NCBI GenBank assembly: GCA_946481735.1
Contig: CAMLOU010000017.1
Coordinates: 1-43,055, forward strand
Length of the DNA stretch: 43,055 nt
Direction of reading: 5' to 3'
Source of the DNA: an uncultured Cellvibrio sp.
Lineage (GTDB): Bacteria > Pseudomonadota > Gammaproteobacteria > Pseudomonadales > Cellvibrionaceae
Part shown: in pieces, positions 9,161 to 19,430 of the stretch
Numbering within the stretch: position 1 is the stretch's first letter
Layout of the letters: every line of letters starts with the position of its first letter
Notes under the pieces: generated by a model
Databases searched by the model: none
The model's input: only the letters and a program-made list of their open reading frames with translations
What the model was told of the DNA's origin: nothing
Position numbers and translations under genes: made by a program

Positions 9161-9183
9161 TTTGTATGGCTGCAAGCCAAATT

Positions 9184-9260
<77 letters not shown>

Positions 9261-9276
9261 AAGAATCAGGGCGCGA

Positions 9277-9305
9277 ACTTTAGCAAATGGAGAAGCATAT
9301 CTCAA
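9277..9305 (-). promoter_or_regulatory. Sigma-70 promoter of tRNA-Val
   Basis: On the minus strand, TTGAGA (9300-9305) and TAAAGT (9277-9282) are separated by exactly 17 bases. A GC-rich discriminator (TCGCGCCC) follows, typical of stringently controlled stable-RNA promoters. Predicted transcription start is about ten bases before the mature tRNA. Confidence 0.7.
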
Positions 9306-9350
9306 GCATAATTATCATAGCGTGTGAAGCGTCCTTAGTGGCGCGCTCCC

Positions 9351-9378
9351 CTTGAATTCCTCCCCACCAGCCCCATCT
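9351..9378 (+). promoter_or_regulatory. Heat-shock (sigma-32) promoter of htpG
   Basis: CTTGAA (9351-9356), a 14-base spacer, then CCCCATCT (9371-9378). This closely matches the known RpoH consensus (CTTGAA, 13-15 bases, CCCCAT). It lies about 75 bases before the htpG start codon, the expected position for a classical heat-shock gene. Confidence 0.85.
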
Positions 9379-9451
9379 TCCGCACATGCTTTTATCTGCC
9401 AGTCTGGCAGGTTTTCACTATTGATCGGAATGTTTTTCAGGAGCTTTTCAT

Positions 9452-11353
9452 ATGACTGTTGATGCACGCAAAGAGACCCGGGGTTTCCAGACCGAAGCCA
9501 AGCAATTACTGCATTTGATGATCCACTCGCTGTATTCCAACCGCGAGATTTTCCTGCGGGAGCTGGTTTCAAACGCCTCGGATGCGGCGGATAAACTGCG
9601 GTTTGAGGCGGTTTCCAACGGGGATCTTTACGAGGGCGATACTGACCTGAAGATTCGCATCAGCTTTGATAAAGAAGCCAAGACCCTGACCATCAGCGAT
9701 AACGGTATCGGTATGTCGCGCGATGAGGTTATCGACAACCTGGGGACTATCGCCAAGTCGGGAACTGCGCAATTCATGCAGAAGCTGAGCGGCGATCAAA
9801 AGAAAGATGCGCAGTTGATCGGCCAGTTTGGTGTGGGCTTCTATTCCGCCTTTATCGTGGCTGATCGGGTGGTGGTAACCTCCCGCCGCGCCGGTGCGCC
9901 CGCCAGTGAAGGGGTTCGCTGGGAGTGTTCCGGTGACGCCGAGTTCAGCGTCGAAACCGTCGAAAAGGCGGCCCGTGGTACGACCATTGAGCTGCATCTG
10001 AAAAGTGATGCCCTGGAGTTCGCCGATAACTGGCGTTTGCGTTCCATCATTAAAAAATACTCCGACCATATTGCCATTCCGGTAGTGATGCAGAAGCCGG
10101 TCGCCATTGATGAGGAGAACAAGGATAAAGAGCCGGAAGATGAGGTGATCAATACCGCGACCGCGCTCTGGACCCGTTCACGCAGCGACGTAACCGACGA
10201 AGAATATAAAGAGTTTTACAAACACGTTAGCCATGACTTTACTGATCCGCTGACCTGGAGCCACAACCGTGTGGAAGGTAACCTGGATTACACCAGCCTG
10301 TTGTATGTTCCGGCCCGTGCGCCTTTTGATCTTTATAACCGCGATGCTTCCCGTGGCTTGAAGCTGTATGTTCAGCGCACCTTTATCATGGATGACGCTG
10401 AGCAATTCCTGCCCTTGTACCTGCGCTTTATCAAAGGTGTGGTGGATTCCAATGATCTTTCCCTGAACGTATCGCGTGAGATCCTGCAAAAAGATCCGAA
10501 TATCGACACCATGCGCTCGGCCCTGACCAAGCGTGTATTGGATATGCTGGCCAAGCTGGCGAAAGAGCCGGAACAGTACACCGGTTTCTGGAAGGAATTT
10601 GGGCAGGTGCTCAAAGAAGGCCCGGCGGAAGACTTTGCCAACCGTGAAAAGATCGCCAAGTTGTTGCGCTTCTCGTCAACCCATACGGACAAGCCGGAGC
10701 AGGATCAATCCCTGGAGGATTATGTTTCCCGTATGAAGGAAGGGCAGGAGAAGATCTTCTATATCGCAGCAGAGAACTTCAATACCGCGAAGAGCAGCCC
10801 GCATCTGGAAGTGTTCCGTAAAAAAGGTATTGAAGTCTTGCTGCTGAGTGACCGCATCGACGAATGGCTGATGAGCCACTTGTCTGAATTCGATGGCAAG
10901 GCATTCCAGGACGTTGGTAAAGGCGAGCTGGATCTGGGCAAGCTGGATAGCGAAGAAGAAAAGCAGGCCCAGGAAAAAGTTGCCGAGCAACTGAAGCCCT
11001 TGCTGGAGCGCGTGAAGACTGCGCTGGATGATCAGGTGGCTGAAGTGCGCATTACGCACCGCCTGACCGACTCACCCGCCTGTGTGGTGGTGGCCGAGCA
11101 CGACATGGGCGCACAGATGCGCCGCATTCTGGAGGCCGCCGGGCAGAAATTGCCGGAAACCAAGCCAATCTTTGAGCTGAACCCTGAGCATCCACTGGTC
11201 AAAAAACTGGAGCAGGAATCCAGCGAAACGCGTTTCGCGGATCTGGCCCATGTGCTGTTTGATCAGGCGAATCTGGCGGAAGGCGCTCAGCTGCAAGACC
11301 CGGCAGCTTATGTGCAACGCTTGAACAAACTCTTGCTTGAGCTTAGCCATTAA
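9452..11353 (+). CDS. htpG: Molecular chaperone HtpG (Hsp90)
   Basis: Cytosolic ATP-dependent Hsp90 chaperone of 633 residues, close to the usual bacterial length. The GHKL ATPase domain shows [17 protein letters not shown] (catalytic Glu and Mg-binding Asn), DNGIGM and [11 protein letters not shown]. The middle domain contains [15 protein letters not shown] and LNVSREILQ, and the C-terminal dimerisation domain is complete. ATG follows AGGAG at suitable distance. The gene is monocistronic: a heat-shock promoter upstream (9351-9378) and a strong hairpin terminator downstream (11382-11420). No anomalies seen. Confidence 0.98.
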   Translation: MTVDARKETRGFQTEAKQLLHLMIHSLYSNREIFLRELVSNASDAADKLRFEAVSNGDLYEGDTDLKIRISFDKEAKTLTISDNGIGMSRDEVIDNLGTIAKSGTAQFMQKLSGDQKKDAQLIGQFGVGFYSAFIVADRVVVTSRRAGAPASEGVRWECSGDAEFSVETVEKAARGTTIELHLKSDALEFADNWRLRSIIKKYSDHIAIPVVMQKPVAIDEENKDKEPEDEVINTATALWTRSRSDVTDEEYKEFYKHVSHDFTDPLTWSHNRVEGNLDYTSLLYVPARAPFDLYNRDASRGLKLYVQRTFIMDDAEQFLPLYLRFIKGVVDSNDLSLNVSREILQKDPNIDTMRSALTKRVLDMLAKLAKEPEQYTGFWKEFGQVLKEGPAEDFANREKIAKLLRFSSTHTDKPEQDQSLEDYVSRMKEGQEKIFYIAAENFNTAKSSPHLEVFRKKGIEVLLLSDRIDEWLMSHLSEFDGKAFQDVGKGELDLGKLDSEEEKQAQEKVAEQLKPLLERVKTALDDQVAEVRITHRLTDSPACVVVAEHDMGAQMRRILEAAGQKLPETKPIFELNPEHPLVKKLEQESSETRFADLAHVLFDQANLAEGAQLQDPAAYVQRLNKLLLELSH

Positions 11354-11381
11354 TCTTAAATAGCAACCATCCTCCCATGAA

Positions 11382-11420
11382 CTCCGGCCTGACATTTGTC
11401 GGCCGGAGATTTTATTTTTT
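11382..11420 (+). terminator. Intrinsic terminator of htpG
   Basis: CTCCGGCC (11382-11389) pairs with GGCCGGAG (11401-11408). An inner GAC/GTC pair extends the stem past one bulged T. The run TTTATTTTTT follows. Confidence 0.85.
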
Positions 11421-11438
11421 AGCGATCCGGAGCCGACC

Positions 11439-11912
11439 ATGGAATACAAAAAAGTCATCCTGCCCGCAGCCAAAAATATTGCCTTGGTGGCCCACGATAA
11501 TAAGAAGCAGGATATCGTTGCCTGGTGTAAGAAGCACCGCGCCGATCTGGCCGGGCACACACTTTACGCCACTGGCACCACGGGTCTGATTATCGAAAAA
11601 GAAACCGGATTACCGATCAATAAACTCATCAGCGGCCCCTTAGGTGGCGACCAGCAGGTGGGCTCCCTGATCACCGAGGGCAAGATTGATTTCCTGATTT
11701 TTTTGTGGGACCCCTTCGAGCCCATGCCGCATGATCCCGATGTAAAAGCCCTGTTGCGTATCGCCGCTGTGTGGAATATTCCGATTGCCTGTAACCAGAT
11801 ATCCGCTGATTTCCTGGTGGCTTCTTCCTTATTTAATGCTGAATGCGAACGGGGTGTGCCGGATTACGAAAGCTATATGGCCAAACGAGCGCAGCTGCCG
11901 ACATCTGTGTAA
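11439..11912 (+). CDS. mgsA: Methylglyoxal synthase
   Basis: Converts dihydroxyacetone phosphate to methylglyoxal and phosphate, a bypass relieving sugar-phosphate stress in the cytoplasm. Length 157 residues, near the 152 of the E. coli enzyme. The known catalytic and binding residues are at expected positions: His19, Asp71 in GPLGGDQQ (66-73), His98 and Asp101 in MPHDPD. The first codon is ATG after a GGAG motif. The gene lies just after the htpG terminator and 27 bases before hpt, suggesting an mgsA-hpt operon. Confidence 0.96.
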   Translation: MEYKKVILPAAKNIALVAHDNKKQDIVAWCKKHRADLAGHTLYATGTTGLIIEKETGLPINKLISGPLGGDQQVGSLITEGKIDFLIFLWDPFEPMPHDPDVKALLRIAAVWNIPIACNQISADFLVASSLFNAECERGVPDYESYMAKRAQLPTSV

Positions 11913-11939
11913 GTGTTAAGTGAAACCCGAGGGGCGATG

Positions 11940-12488
11940 ATGAGTGATAAGCGGGCAGAGTTAGAGCAGGTGTACGCACAGGCAGATTGTTTGTATACCC
12001 TCGCCGAGGTTGAGCAAGCACTGGATAGAATGGCGGATCAGATTAACCGGGATTTTGCTGATAAATATCCATTGGTGTTGGGCGTTATGAACGGTGCGCT
12101 GTCCACCCTGGGTTATCTGTTGCAGCGTTTGCCCTTTTTGCTGGAAGTGGATTATCTCCATGCAACACGCTACACCGGTCAGCTTGAAGGCAGCGATGTG
12201 ATGTGGAAGCGTTATCCGGAAGTCTCTCTGAAAGGGCGTCATATTTTATTGGTGGATGACATCCTTGATCGTGGCATTACCCTGGCGGCCATTGTGCAGC
12301 ATTGTAAAGCGGCTGGAGCGGCGGACGTTCGTATTGCGGTATTGACGGAAAAGTTGCTGGCCAATCACACGCCGGCTATCGCGGCTGATTACGTGGCCTT
12401 GCAAGTGCCGGATCGCTATGTGTTTGGCTATGGCATGGATTATGAAGACCACTGGCGCAATGCGCCGGGAATCTTCGCCTGCAAATAA
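11940..12488 (+). CDS. hpt: Hypoxanthine(-guanine) phosphoribosyltransferase
   Basis: Purine salvage enzyme that joins hypoxanthine or guanine to PRPP. The PRPP loop VDDILDRGIT is at residues 105-114, with LGVMNGALS (PPi loop) and DYLHATRYTG before it and YVALQVPDRYVFGYGMDY, the purine-binding region, near the end. I chose the ATG at 11940 because GAGGGG lies five bases upstream. An ATG three bases earlier and a GTG at 11913 are in frame but worse spaced. The product is 182 residues, normal for the family. It is probably co-transcribed with mgsA. Confidence 0.93.
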   Translation: MSDKRAELEQVYAQADCLYTLAEVEQALDRMADQINRDFADKYPLVLGVMNGALSTLGYLLQRLPFLLEVDYLHATRYTGQLEGSDVMWKRYPEVSLKGRHILLVDDILDRGITLAAIVQHCKAAGAADVRIAVLTEKLLANHTPAIAADYVALQVPDRYVFGYGMDYEDHWRNAPGIFACK

Positions 12489-12803
12489 CCCACTGGCCTG
12501 ATTTTTTCAAGCGCCTTTTCTTTGTTGCTTATCCTTAAGTGCAATATTGTCTAAATATCACTTCGTTACTTTTCTTTACTTATAACGAAATAGGCTAAAA
12601 ACTCTCATTTTTGTCGTTTTACTCTGGACAATAGCTGCCAATTCCCGTACAAATACGACCCACGGATGCTGTATTTATGCTCCATAGAAAAGCTCTGCTG
12701 TCCGATGGCATAGATGCCTTATTCGAACGCTGAGTTGTGGAGACAAAAATATTAAATGGATAGGGACAAGCGAATCGCGAACATAAAAATAAGAGGTCTC
12801 AGT
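12489..12803 (+). promoter_or_regulatory. Long non-coding leader upstream of the cold-shock gene
   Basis: This 315-base gap holds no convincing gene. It is AT-rich with small inverted repeats: TTCGTTA/TAACGAA (12562-12568 and 12583-12589, overlapping a TATAAC), TTGTC/GACAA (12611-12615 and 12627-12631) and GGCA/TGCC near 12707-12718. Long structured 5' leaders are known to control cold-shock genes, so a promoter and thermo-responsive leader are likely here. I could not fix the promoter. Confidence 0.4.
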
Positions 12804-13019
12804 ATGGCTGGTCGTGAATCAGGCACAGTAAAGTGGTTTAACAACGCACGCGGTTACGGGTTTATTACTCGTGGCGAGGGTAGCGACGATATCTTTGTTC
12901 ACTACCGTAATATTCGTGCAGATGGCTATCGTTCGCTCACCGAGGGTCAAGTCGTTGAATTCGAATTGATGCAAGGTGAAAAAGGTTTACAGGCGGAAGA
13001 TGTTGTCCCCTTGGGCTGA
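12804..13019 (+). CDS. Cold-shock domain protein (CspA family)
   Basis: A 71-residue single OB-fold nucleic-acid-binding protein. It carries GTVKWFNNARGYGFI, containing RNP1 (RGYGFI), and RNP2-like DIFVHY, then the DGYRSLTEGQVVEFE stretch typical of the family. It probably acts as an RNA chaperone in the cytoplasm. The start is the ATG at 12804, preceded by AAGAGG; an in-frame ATG at 12756 would add 16 basic residues that are atypical for the family. RNP2 has Tyr where many members have Phe. The gene stands alone, with a long leader upstream and a very strong hairpin downstream. Confidence 0.93.
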   Translation: MAGRESGTVKWFNNARGYGFITRGEGSDDIFVHYRNIRADGYRSLTEGQVVEFELMQGEKGLQAEDVVPLG

Positions 13020-13064
13020 TGGTAACGATAGGTAAATGGTAGCGATTGGTTGATCTGACAGTCG

Positions 13065-13112
13065 AGCCACCTGAAAAAACACCGGCATGTGCCGGTGTTT
13101 TTTCAGGTGGCT
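13065..13112. terminator. Bidirectional terminator between csp and csiV
   Basis: Perfect 22-bp inverted repeat (13065-13086 with 13091-13112) around an ATGT loop. It includes a CACCGGC/GCCGGTG core flanked by A6 and T6 runs, so it can stop transcription from both sides. Confidence 0.9.
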
Positions 13113-13132
13113 GCGTTGCCATTAATTCTGGC

Positions 13133-14035
13133 TCAAGGTGTTGTAAGGCCCGCACTTGCCGGCGGGGGACTGTAAGGCGTGATCTGGATAATCAGGCCGA
13201 ATAACGGATGATCCAGGTAGTGCATCTCACTGCTGCGCATGCGGCGCTCCTGTTCCATTAACACAATTCTTTTTGTCAGGTAGGGCTCGCTGAGATTCGA
13301 CAGCGTTGCTTCCGTTGTCATTGTATTCAAGCTCGACCATTGGTCAAAATCAGACATTTCAGACGCGGGTTCCGCGCGATCAGCAGCTAATATTTCTGCC
13401 CGCAGTTGATTCGGCGATTGTGGAAGCTGCGGCCATTCTCCGGGCGCCTGCCCGTAATTGATTTCAAATTCACTGAACCACAAATTGGTTCGCAACTGCA
13501 GATACTGCGCAACGCTGAGGGTGATGCTGCCTTCCAGCTCACGATGATTGCCAAACGCATTGCCCCCTTTGATCAGGATGGCCGGTGCACGCTTTTGATC
13601 GCCGATAAATTGCCGCCAGGCATGGTGCGCAAGGATGCGATAACGCGGGTCCCGTTGCAGCGCAGCGGCATGGTTACGCAATTTTTTATCACTATCCGGC
13701 AGCAGGTAAAAGGGATCGCGCAACAGGTCCACCGAAGGTTGCGCTACTGCAGGGGCATCCGTGGTTGTGGTATTGGTTTGGCTGGCGCTATCCGGGTTTT
13801 TCAGTTCCACCCAATTCAGTGGATAGCCCAATTTAATATTGGTGGGCCAGTATTCCTGGCTATCCGGATTTTGCCGGGCAAATACCACCATCTCGACCTG
13901 GTACCAGCGCTGGTTATTGGCTTGCGCCTGGCTCCAGGGGCTTAAGCCGGCCATGATGGCCACACCGAATAAGGCAAACTGGCGCAGCGTTTTAAATGCG
14001 ATGAAAAACCTGTTGGTGGTATTCTCGTTGATCAT
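13133..14035 (-). CDS. csiV: CsiV-family periplasmic protein
   Basis: Exported protein of 300 residues, with a basic N-terminus and hydrophobic core ending near AQA (about residue 39). The mature part begins RWYQVEMVVFARQN, the hallmark of the CsiV family. In Vibrio cholerae CsiV is a peptidoglycan-binding protein that supports LpoA/PBP1A cell-wall synthesis; that role here is by homology of family and context. The start codon overlaps the mfd stop as ATGA, so the two genes are translationally coupled, an order also known in Pseudomonas. The C-terminus carries DHPLFGLIIQITPY. Confidence 0.82.
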   Translation of the reverse strand: MINENTTNRFFIAFKTLRQFALFGVAIMAGLSPWSQAQANNQRWYQVEMVVFARQNPDSQEYWPTNIKLGYPLNWVELKNPDSASQTNTTTTDAPAVAQPSVDLLRDPFYLLPDSDKKLRNHAAALQRDPRYRILAHHAWRQFIGDQKRAPAILIKGGNAFGNHRELEGSITLSVAQYLQLRTNLWFSEFEINYGQAPGEWPQLPQSPNQLRAEILAADRAEPASEMSDFDQWSSLNTMTTEATLSNLSEPYLTKRIVLMEQERRMRSSEMHYLDHPLFGLIIQITPYSPPPASAGLTTP

Positions 14036-17000
14036 TTCTTTGCTGTTTCCTTGAGGGATTTTGGTTTGGGCGTAATGTCTTGAGCGGCTTCCTTCGGCGT
14101 TAGCCGATCCAGTAATTCATCGACTGTGTGCAGGCGCTTTTCCGTGGTTTCCATATCCAGCGTAAATTTCAGGAAATTTGCACCTTCCAATTTATAAATA
14201 TGCGGCTGCTTTTGTACCAGTTGAACAATAGTGTAAGGATCGACCCGGGTTTCGCTGGAGAATTCAATGCGCCCGCCGCGTGCACTCGCTTCCAGTTTGG
14301 TAATACCGATGTGTTGTGCCTTGATCTTGATGTGCGTTACGCGAAACAGGTTTTTGGTTTGTTCTGGCAGCAGCCCGAAGCGGTCGATCATCTCCACTTG
14401 CAGCTCGCGCAAATTCTCTTCGGTTTCGGCGCCAGCCAGGCGTTTGTACATCACCAGGCGCGTGTGGACATCGGGCACATAATCCCCCGGGATCAACGCG
14501 GGAATGCGCAGGTTTACATCAATCACATCCTCCGACATATTGATGCTTGGCTCTTTGCCCTGGCGAATCGCTTTGACGGCGCGATCCAGCATATCCATAT
14601 ACAGCGAGAATCCCACTGTCTGAATTTGGCCGGATTGCTCTTCACCCAGCAGCTCGCCGGTGCCGCGGATTTCCATGTCGTAAGTAGCCAGCGTAAACCC
14701 TGCACCAAGATCCTCGGCACTGGCAATCGCTTCCAGGCGCTTGATCGCGTCGGCTGTCATGGAGCGTTTATCGGGCGTCAACAAATAAGCGTAAGCCTGG
14801 TGATGCGAGCGGCCGACCCGCCCACGCAGTTGATGCAGCTGCGCTAGGCCAAATTTATCGGCGCGATCAATAACAATGGTGTTGGCGCTGGGCACGTCGA
14901 TGCCGGTTTCAATAATGGTTGTGCACAATAAAATATTGAAACGCTTGTGGTAAAAATCCGACATCACCCGTTCCAGGTCACGCTCACGCATTTGGCCGTG
15001 GCCAATGCCGATACGTGCTTCCGGAATCAGGGCTTGCAGATCCCGCGCCACTTTTTCAATCGTCTTGACTTCATTGTGCAGATAGTACACCTGACCACCG
15101 CGTAGAATTTCCCGCAAGATGGCTTCTTTAATGGCGGCTTCATCGTATTGCCGCACAAAGGTTTTCACCGAAAGTCGGCGTGCTGGCGGCGTGGCAATAA
15201 TAGATAAGTCGCGAATGCCGGCCATGGACATATTCAATGTGCGCGGGATGGGTGTAGCGGTTAAGGTGAGGATATCGACTTCGGCGCGCAATGCTTTCAG
15301 CTGTTCTTTCTGGCGCACACCGAAACGGTGCTCTTCGTCGATGATCAGGAGCCCGAGGTTTTTGTATTTGATATCCGGCTGCAGCAATTTATGTGTGCCC
15401 ACGACGATATCGATCTTGCCTTCAGCCAAACGTTGCTGAACTTCTTCCACTTCTTTGTTGGTACGGAAGCGCGATAGCACTTCAATAGTAATCGGCCAAT
15501 CGGCGAAGCGGTCTTTTAACGATTCATAATGTTGTTGTGCCAGCAGTGTCGTGGGCGCAAGGATAACGACTTGCTTCCCGCTGTGGGACGCGATAAACGC
15601 GGCGCGCATCGCAACTTCGGTTTTCCCGAAACCCACATCACCGCACACCAGCCGGTCCATGGGTTTAGGAGAGAGCATATCCGCGATAACCGCTTCAATC
15701 GCGCGCTGTTGATCGGGGGTTTCTTCAAACGGAAAGGCGCTGGCGAAATTATCGTAGGCCACTTTGGGGTCTTCAAAGGCATGACCTTTACGGGCAGCAC
15801 GGCGCGCATAAATATCCAGCAGCTCGGCAGCCGTATCGCGTATTTGCTCCGCTGCTTTGCGCTTCGCTTTTTGCCAAGCTTCGCTGCCGAGTTTATGCAG
15901 CGGGGCCAGGTCTTCATCGGAACCGCTGTAGCGGCTGATTAAATGAAGATTGGTCACCGGCACGTAGAGTTTTGCTTCGTCGGCGTATTCCAGGGTTAGA
16001 AATTCATTGGTCTGGTCATCGATGGTGATAGTTTCCAGGCCGCGATAACGGCCCACACCGTGGTCAATATGGACAACCGGTGCGCCGGGTTTTAATTCGG
16101 TCAGGTTCTTGACGATGAGGTCAGCGTTGTCTTGCACCTGTTTGCGGCGGCGCTGCTGTTGAACCCGCTCGCCGAACAGTTGCGATTCCGCGATCAATGC
16201 CAGGGCAGTTTGTTTGCCTTGTGCGGTTTGCAGCAGGCCTTGTTCCAGTGGCGCTACGGTGATGGCGAGCTTATCGGTTGCGGTGGCAAATTCATGCCAG
16301 TTTTCAACAACTTTAGGCAGTTTACGTATCCGCCCCAACAGTTCCAGCAAGGTTTCGCGTCGACCGGCGGAATCGGCACAAAACAATACCCGGCCATCAA
16401 ACTCCATTAAAAAAGCTTGCACGGCGGCGAGTGGGTTGTCGGACTGCGCACGAATCGGCAGGCTGGATGGTGGATTGGTGGAGAAATTAAAGTGACCGGC
16501 TTTTTGCTCTACCGGCGCCGCATCAACAAAAATGCGGGAGAAGGGTTTTAACTGCGAAAATAATTCTTCGATGGGCAAATAAATATCGCGCGGCGGTAAT
16601 ATCGGGCGCTGCGGATCAACACGCCGGCTTTCATAGCGGCGGTAGAGCTCGGTCCAGAAATTTTCAGCGGCCTTTTCGATGTCGCCCAAGGCATAGATAC
16701 ACGTTGCGTCCGGCAAATAATCAAACAGGGTGCTACAGGCTTTGAAGAATAACGGCAGGTAATACTCAATGCCCGGTGGCGAGATACCGGCGTTAACGTC
16801 CTGGTAGACCGGGCAATCTTTGGAATTGACATCAAAACGTTCGTGCCATTGCTGGCGAAAAAATTGAATGCCGTTTTTATCGAGCGGGTATTCCTTGGCC
16901 GGTAACAACTGAATAGCGTCTACCTGTTCGATGGTCAACTGCGTTTCCGGATCGAAGGTGCGCAGGGTATCGATTTCGTCATCGAACAAATCAATACGAT

Positions 17001-17556
17001 AGGGTAGATCGCTGCCCATAGGGTAGATGTCGATCAGCGAACCGCGCACCGCAAATTCACCGTGTTCGAACACCGTATCAACGCAGTGGTAACCGGCTTT
17101 TTCCAGGTTGCGCCGCAAGGTGTTGATATCGATTTGCTCGCCGCAGCGAACCATCAGGCTGTTGCCGAGCAAATATTCCTGGGGCATCAGGCGCTGTAAC
17201 AGCGTGGTGATAGGCGTGACCAGGATGCCCTGTTTAACCGAGGGTAGTTTGTATAGCGTGCTCAAGCGCTCGGAGATGATGTCCTGGTGCGGCGAAATGG
17301 TGTCGTAGGGCAGGGTTTCCCAATCCGCCAGGTGCAGCACCGGTAACTGGTGTTCGGCACTGGTAAAAAAACGTAATTCATTTTCAATGCGAATCGCACT
17401 GCTGGTATCGGCAGTAACGACCAGGCTCAAACCGGGGTATTGGCGTGCTGCATTGGCAATGGCGAGGGTTTGGGCGCTGCCGTGAAGTTGTCCCCAGAAC
17501 TGTCGGTCACCCGGTTTGGCCAGTGAGGGGAGGGCATTGGGCTGGTATAAAGTCAT
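14032..17556 (-). CDS. mfd: Transcription-repair coupling factor Mfd
   Basis: DNA translocase that removes stalled RNA polymerase and recruits UvrA to the lesion. It is full length (1174 residues from the ATG at 17556). Visible parts, in order: an N-terminal UvrB-like region, an RNA-polymerase-interacting segment (PGAPVVHIDHGVGRYRGL), and a superfamily-2 motor with Walker A GDVGFGKTE (about 635-645), IIDEEHRFGV (about 735-745), TATPIPRTL and the RGRVGRS motif, then the TRG and C-terminal domain. An in-frame TTG nine bases upstream is less likely as start. No good Shine-Dalgarno is seen. csiV overlaps its 3' end by four bases. Confidence 0.97.
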   Translation of the reverse strand: MTLYQPNALPSLAKPGDRQFWGQLHGSAQTLAIANAARQYPGLSLVVTADTSSAIRIENELRFFTSAEHQLPVLHLADWETLPYDTISPHQDIISERLSTLYKLPSVKQGILVTPITTLLQRLMPQEYLLGNSLMVRCGEQIDINTLRRNLEKAGYHCVDTVFEHGEFAVRGSLIDIYPMGSDLPYRIDLFDDEIDTLRTFDPETQLTIEQVDAIQLLPAKEYPLDKNGIQFFRQQWHERFDVNSKDCPVYQDVNAGISPPGIEYYLPLFFKACSTLFDYLPDATCIYALGDIEKAAENFWTELYRRYESRRVDPQRPILPPRDIYLPIEELFSQLKPFSRIFVDAAPVEQKAGHFNFSTNPPSSLPIRAQSDNPLAAVQAFLMEFDGRVLFCADSAGRRETLLELLGRIRKLPKVVENWHEFATATDKLAITVAPLEQGLLQTAQGKQTALALIAESQLFGERVQQQRRRKQVQDNADLIVKNLTELKPGAPVVHIDHGVGRYRGLETITIDDQTNEFLTLEYADEAKLYVPVTNLHLISRYSGSDEDLAPLHKLGSEAWQKAKRKAAEQIRDTAAELLDIYARRAARKGHAFEDPKVAYDNFASAFPFEETPDQQRAIEAVIADMLSPKPMDRLVCGDVGFGKTEVAMRAAFIASHSGKQVVILAPTTLLAQQHYESLKDRFADWPITIEVLSRFRTNKEVEEVQQRLAEGKIDIVVGTHKLLQPDIKYKNLGLLIIDEEHRFGVRQKEQLKALRAEVDILTLTATPIPRTLNMSMAGIRDLSIIATPPARRLSVKTFVRQYDEAAIKEAILREILRGGQVYYLHNEVKTIEKVARDLQALIPEARIGIGHGQMRERDLERVMSDFYHKRFNILLCTTIIETGIDVPSANTIVIDRADKFGLAQLHQLRGRVGRSHHQAYAYLLTPDKRSMTADAIKRLEAIASAEDLGAGFTLATYDMEIRGTGELLGEEQSGQIQTVGFSLYMDMLDRAVKAIRQGKEPSINMSEDVIDVNLRIPALIPGDYVPDVHTRLVMYKRLAGAETEENLRELQVEMIDRFGLLPEQTKNLFRVTHIKIKAQHIGITKLEASARGGRIEFSSETRVDPYTIVQLVQKQPHIYKLEGANFLKFTLDMETTEKRLHTVDELLDRLTPKEAAQDITPKPKSLKETAKK

Positions 17557-17693
17557 AGTCAACAACGCATAAATCTGAAAGGCGGCATTGTACCCGTCTT
17601 TGTTCGGGGCCTGTACCCGTCTGTGGAGGCGGATGCTGGAATTGAGGAATTCTGCGTGTTCAGTCGCGTTGAACGCGCAAAAACCGCTTCGTT

Positions 17694-17725
17694 AAAACCC
17701 ATTGTTCTCGCCGATGGGTTTTTTA
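17694..17725 (+). terminator. Orphan intrinsic terminator upstream of nqr
   Basis: AAAACCCAT (17694-17702) pairs with ATGGGTTTT (17714-17722), then the T run continues. The T tract is stronger on the plus strand, yet no plus-strand gene ends here. It may therefore end a small RNA that starts within the 17557-17690 region, or block antisense reading near mfd. Confidence 0.55.
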
Positions 17726-17864
17726 ATGCATAAAAAGAGAGCATCGCTCTGGCCTTTGCCGGTCACCATCTTTATAATTGCCGCGTTTTTATGGGCCACT
17801 AGCTTGTCAGTATGCGGTGTATGCTGGGGGTCACCTTGTGCAGCTCCGGTCGGTGTAACCGACA

Positions 17865-17896
17865 TTGACATCCTTGGCCTAGTGCCGGCGTATAAG
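17865..17896 (+). promoter_or_regulatory. Possible nqr promoter
   Basis: A perfect TTGACA (17865-17870) is followed after 20 bases by TATAAG (17891-17896). The hexamers are good but the spacing is too long for an ideal sigma-70 promoter. An alternative is TTGAGA near 17992 with TATTCC 17 bases on. Confidence 0.3.
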
Positions 17897-17980
17897 ACAG
17901 CAGGGTTTTATACCGCCAACCAGGGGACTAACGCGCAGCTTCCGATATCTTCCTAACTCAATCGGGTTCCAGCATTTGCA

Positions 17981-19427
<1,447 letters not shown>

Positions 19428-19430
19428 TAG

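Noticed and set aside
9569..11059. Several long minus-strand open frames inside htpG
   Set aside because: They are complementary-strand shadows of a highly conserved gene and have no family features or start signals.
12756..12803. N-terminal extension of the cold-shock protein from an earlier ATG
   Set aside because: The 16 extra residues are atypical for the family and the ATG at 12804 has the better AAGAGG signal.
14128..16495. Plus-strand open frames of up to 239 codons opposite mfd
   Set aside because: mfd is clearly coding over the whole stretch; the opposite frames have no recognisable domains.
17702..17956. Possible small hydrophobic protein (76-84 residues) before nqrA
   Set aside because: It has no ribosome binding site, starts within the terminator hairpin and has no recognisable family. 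Its composition looks like chance reading.
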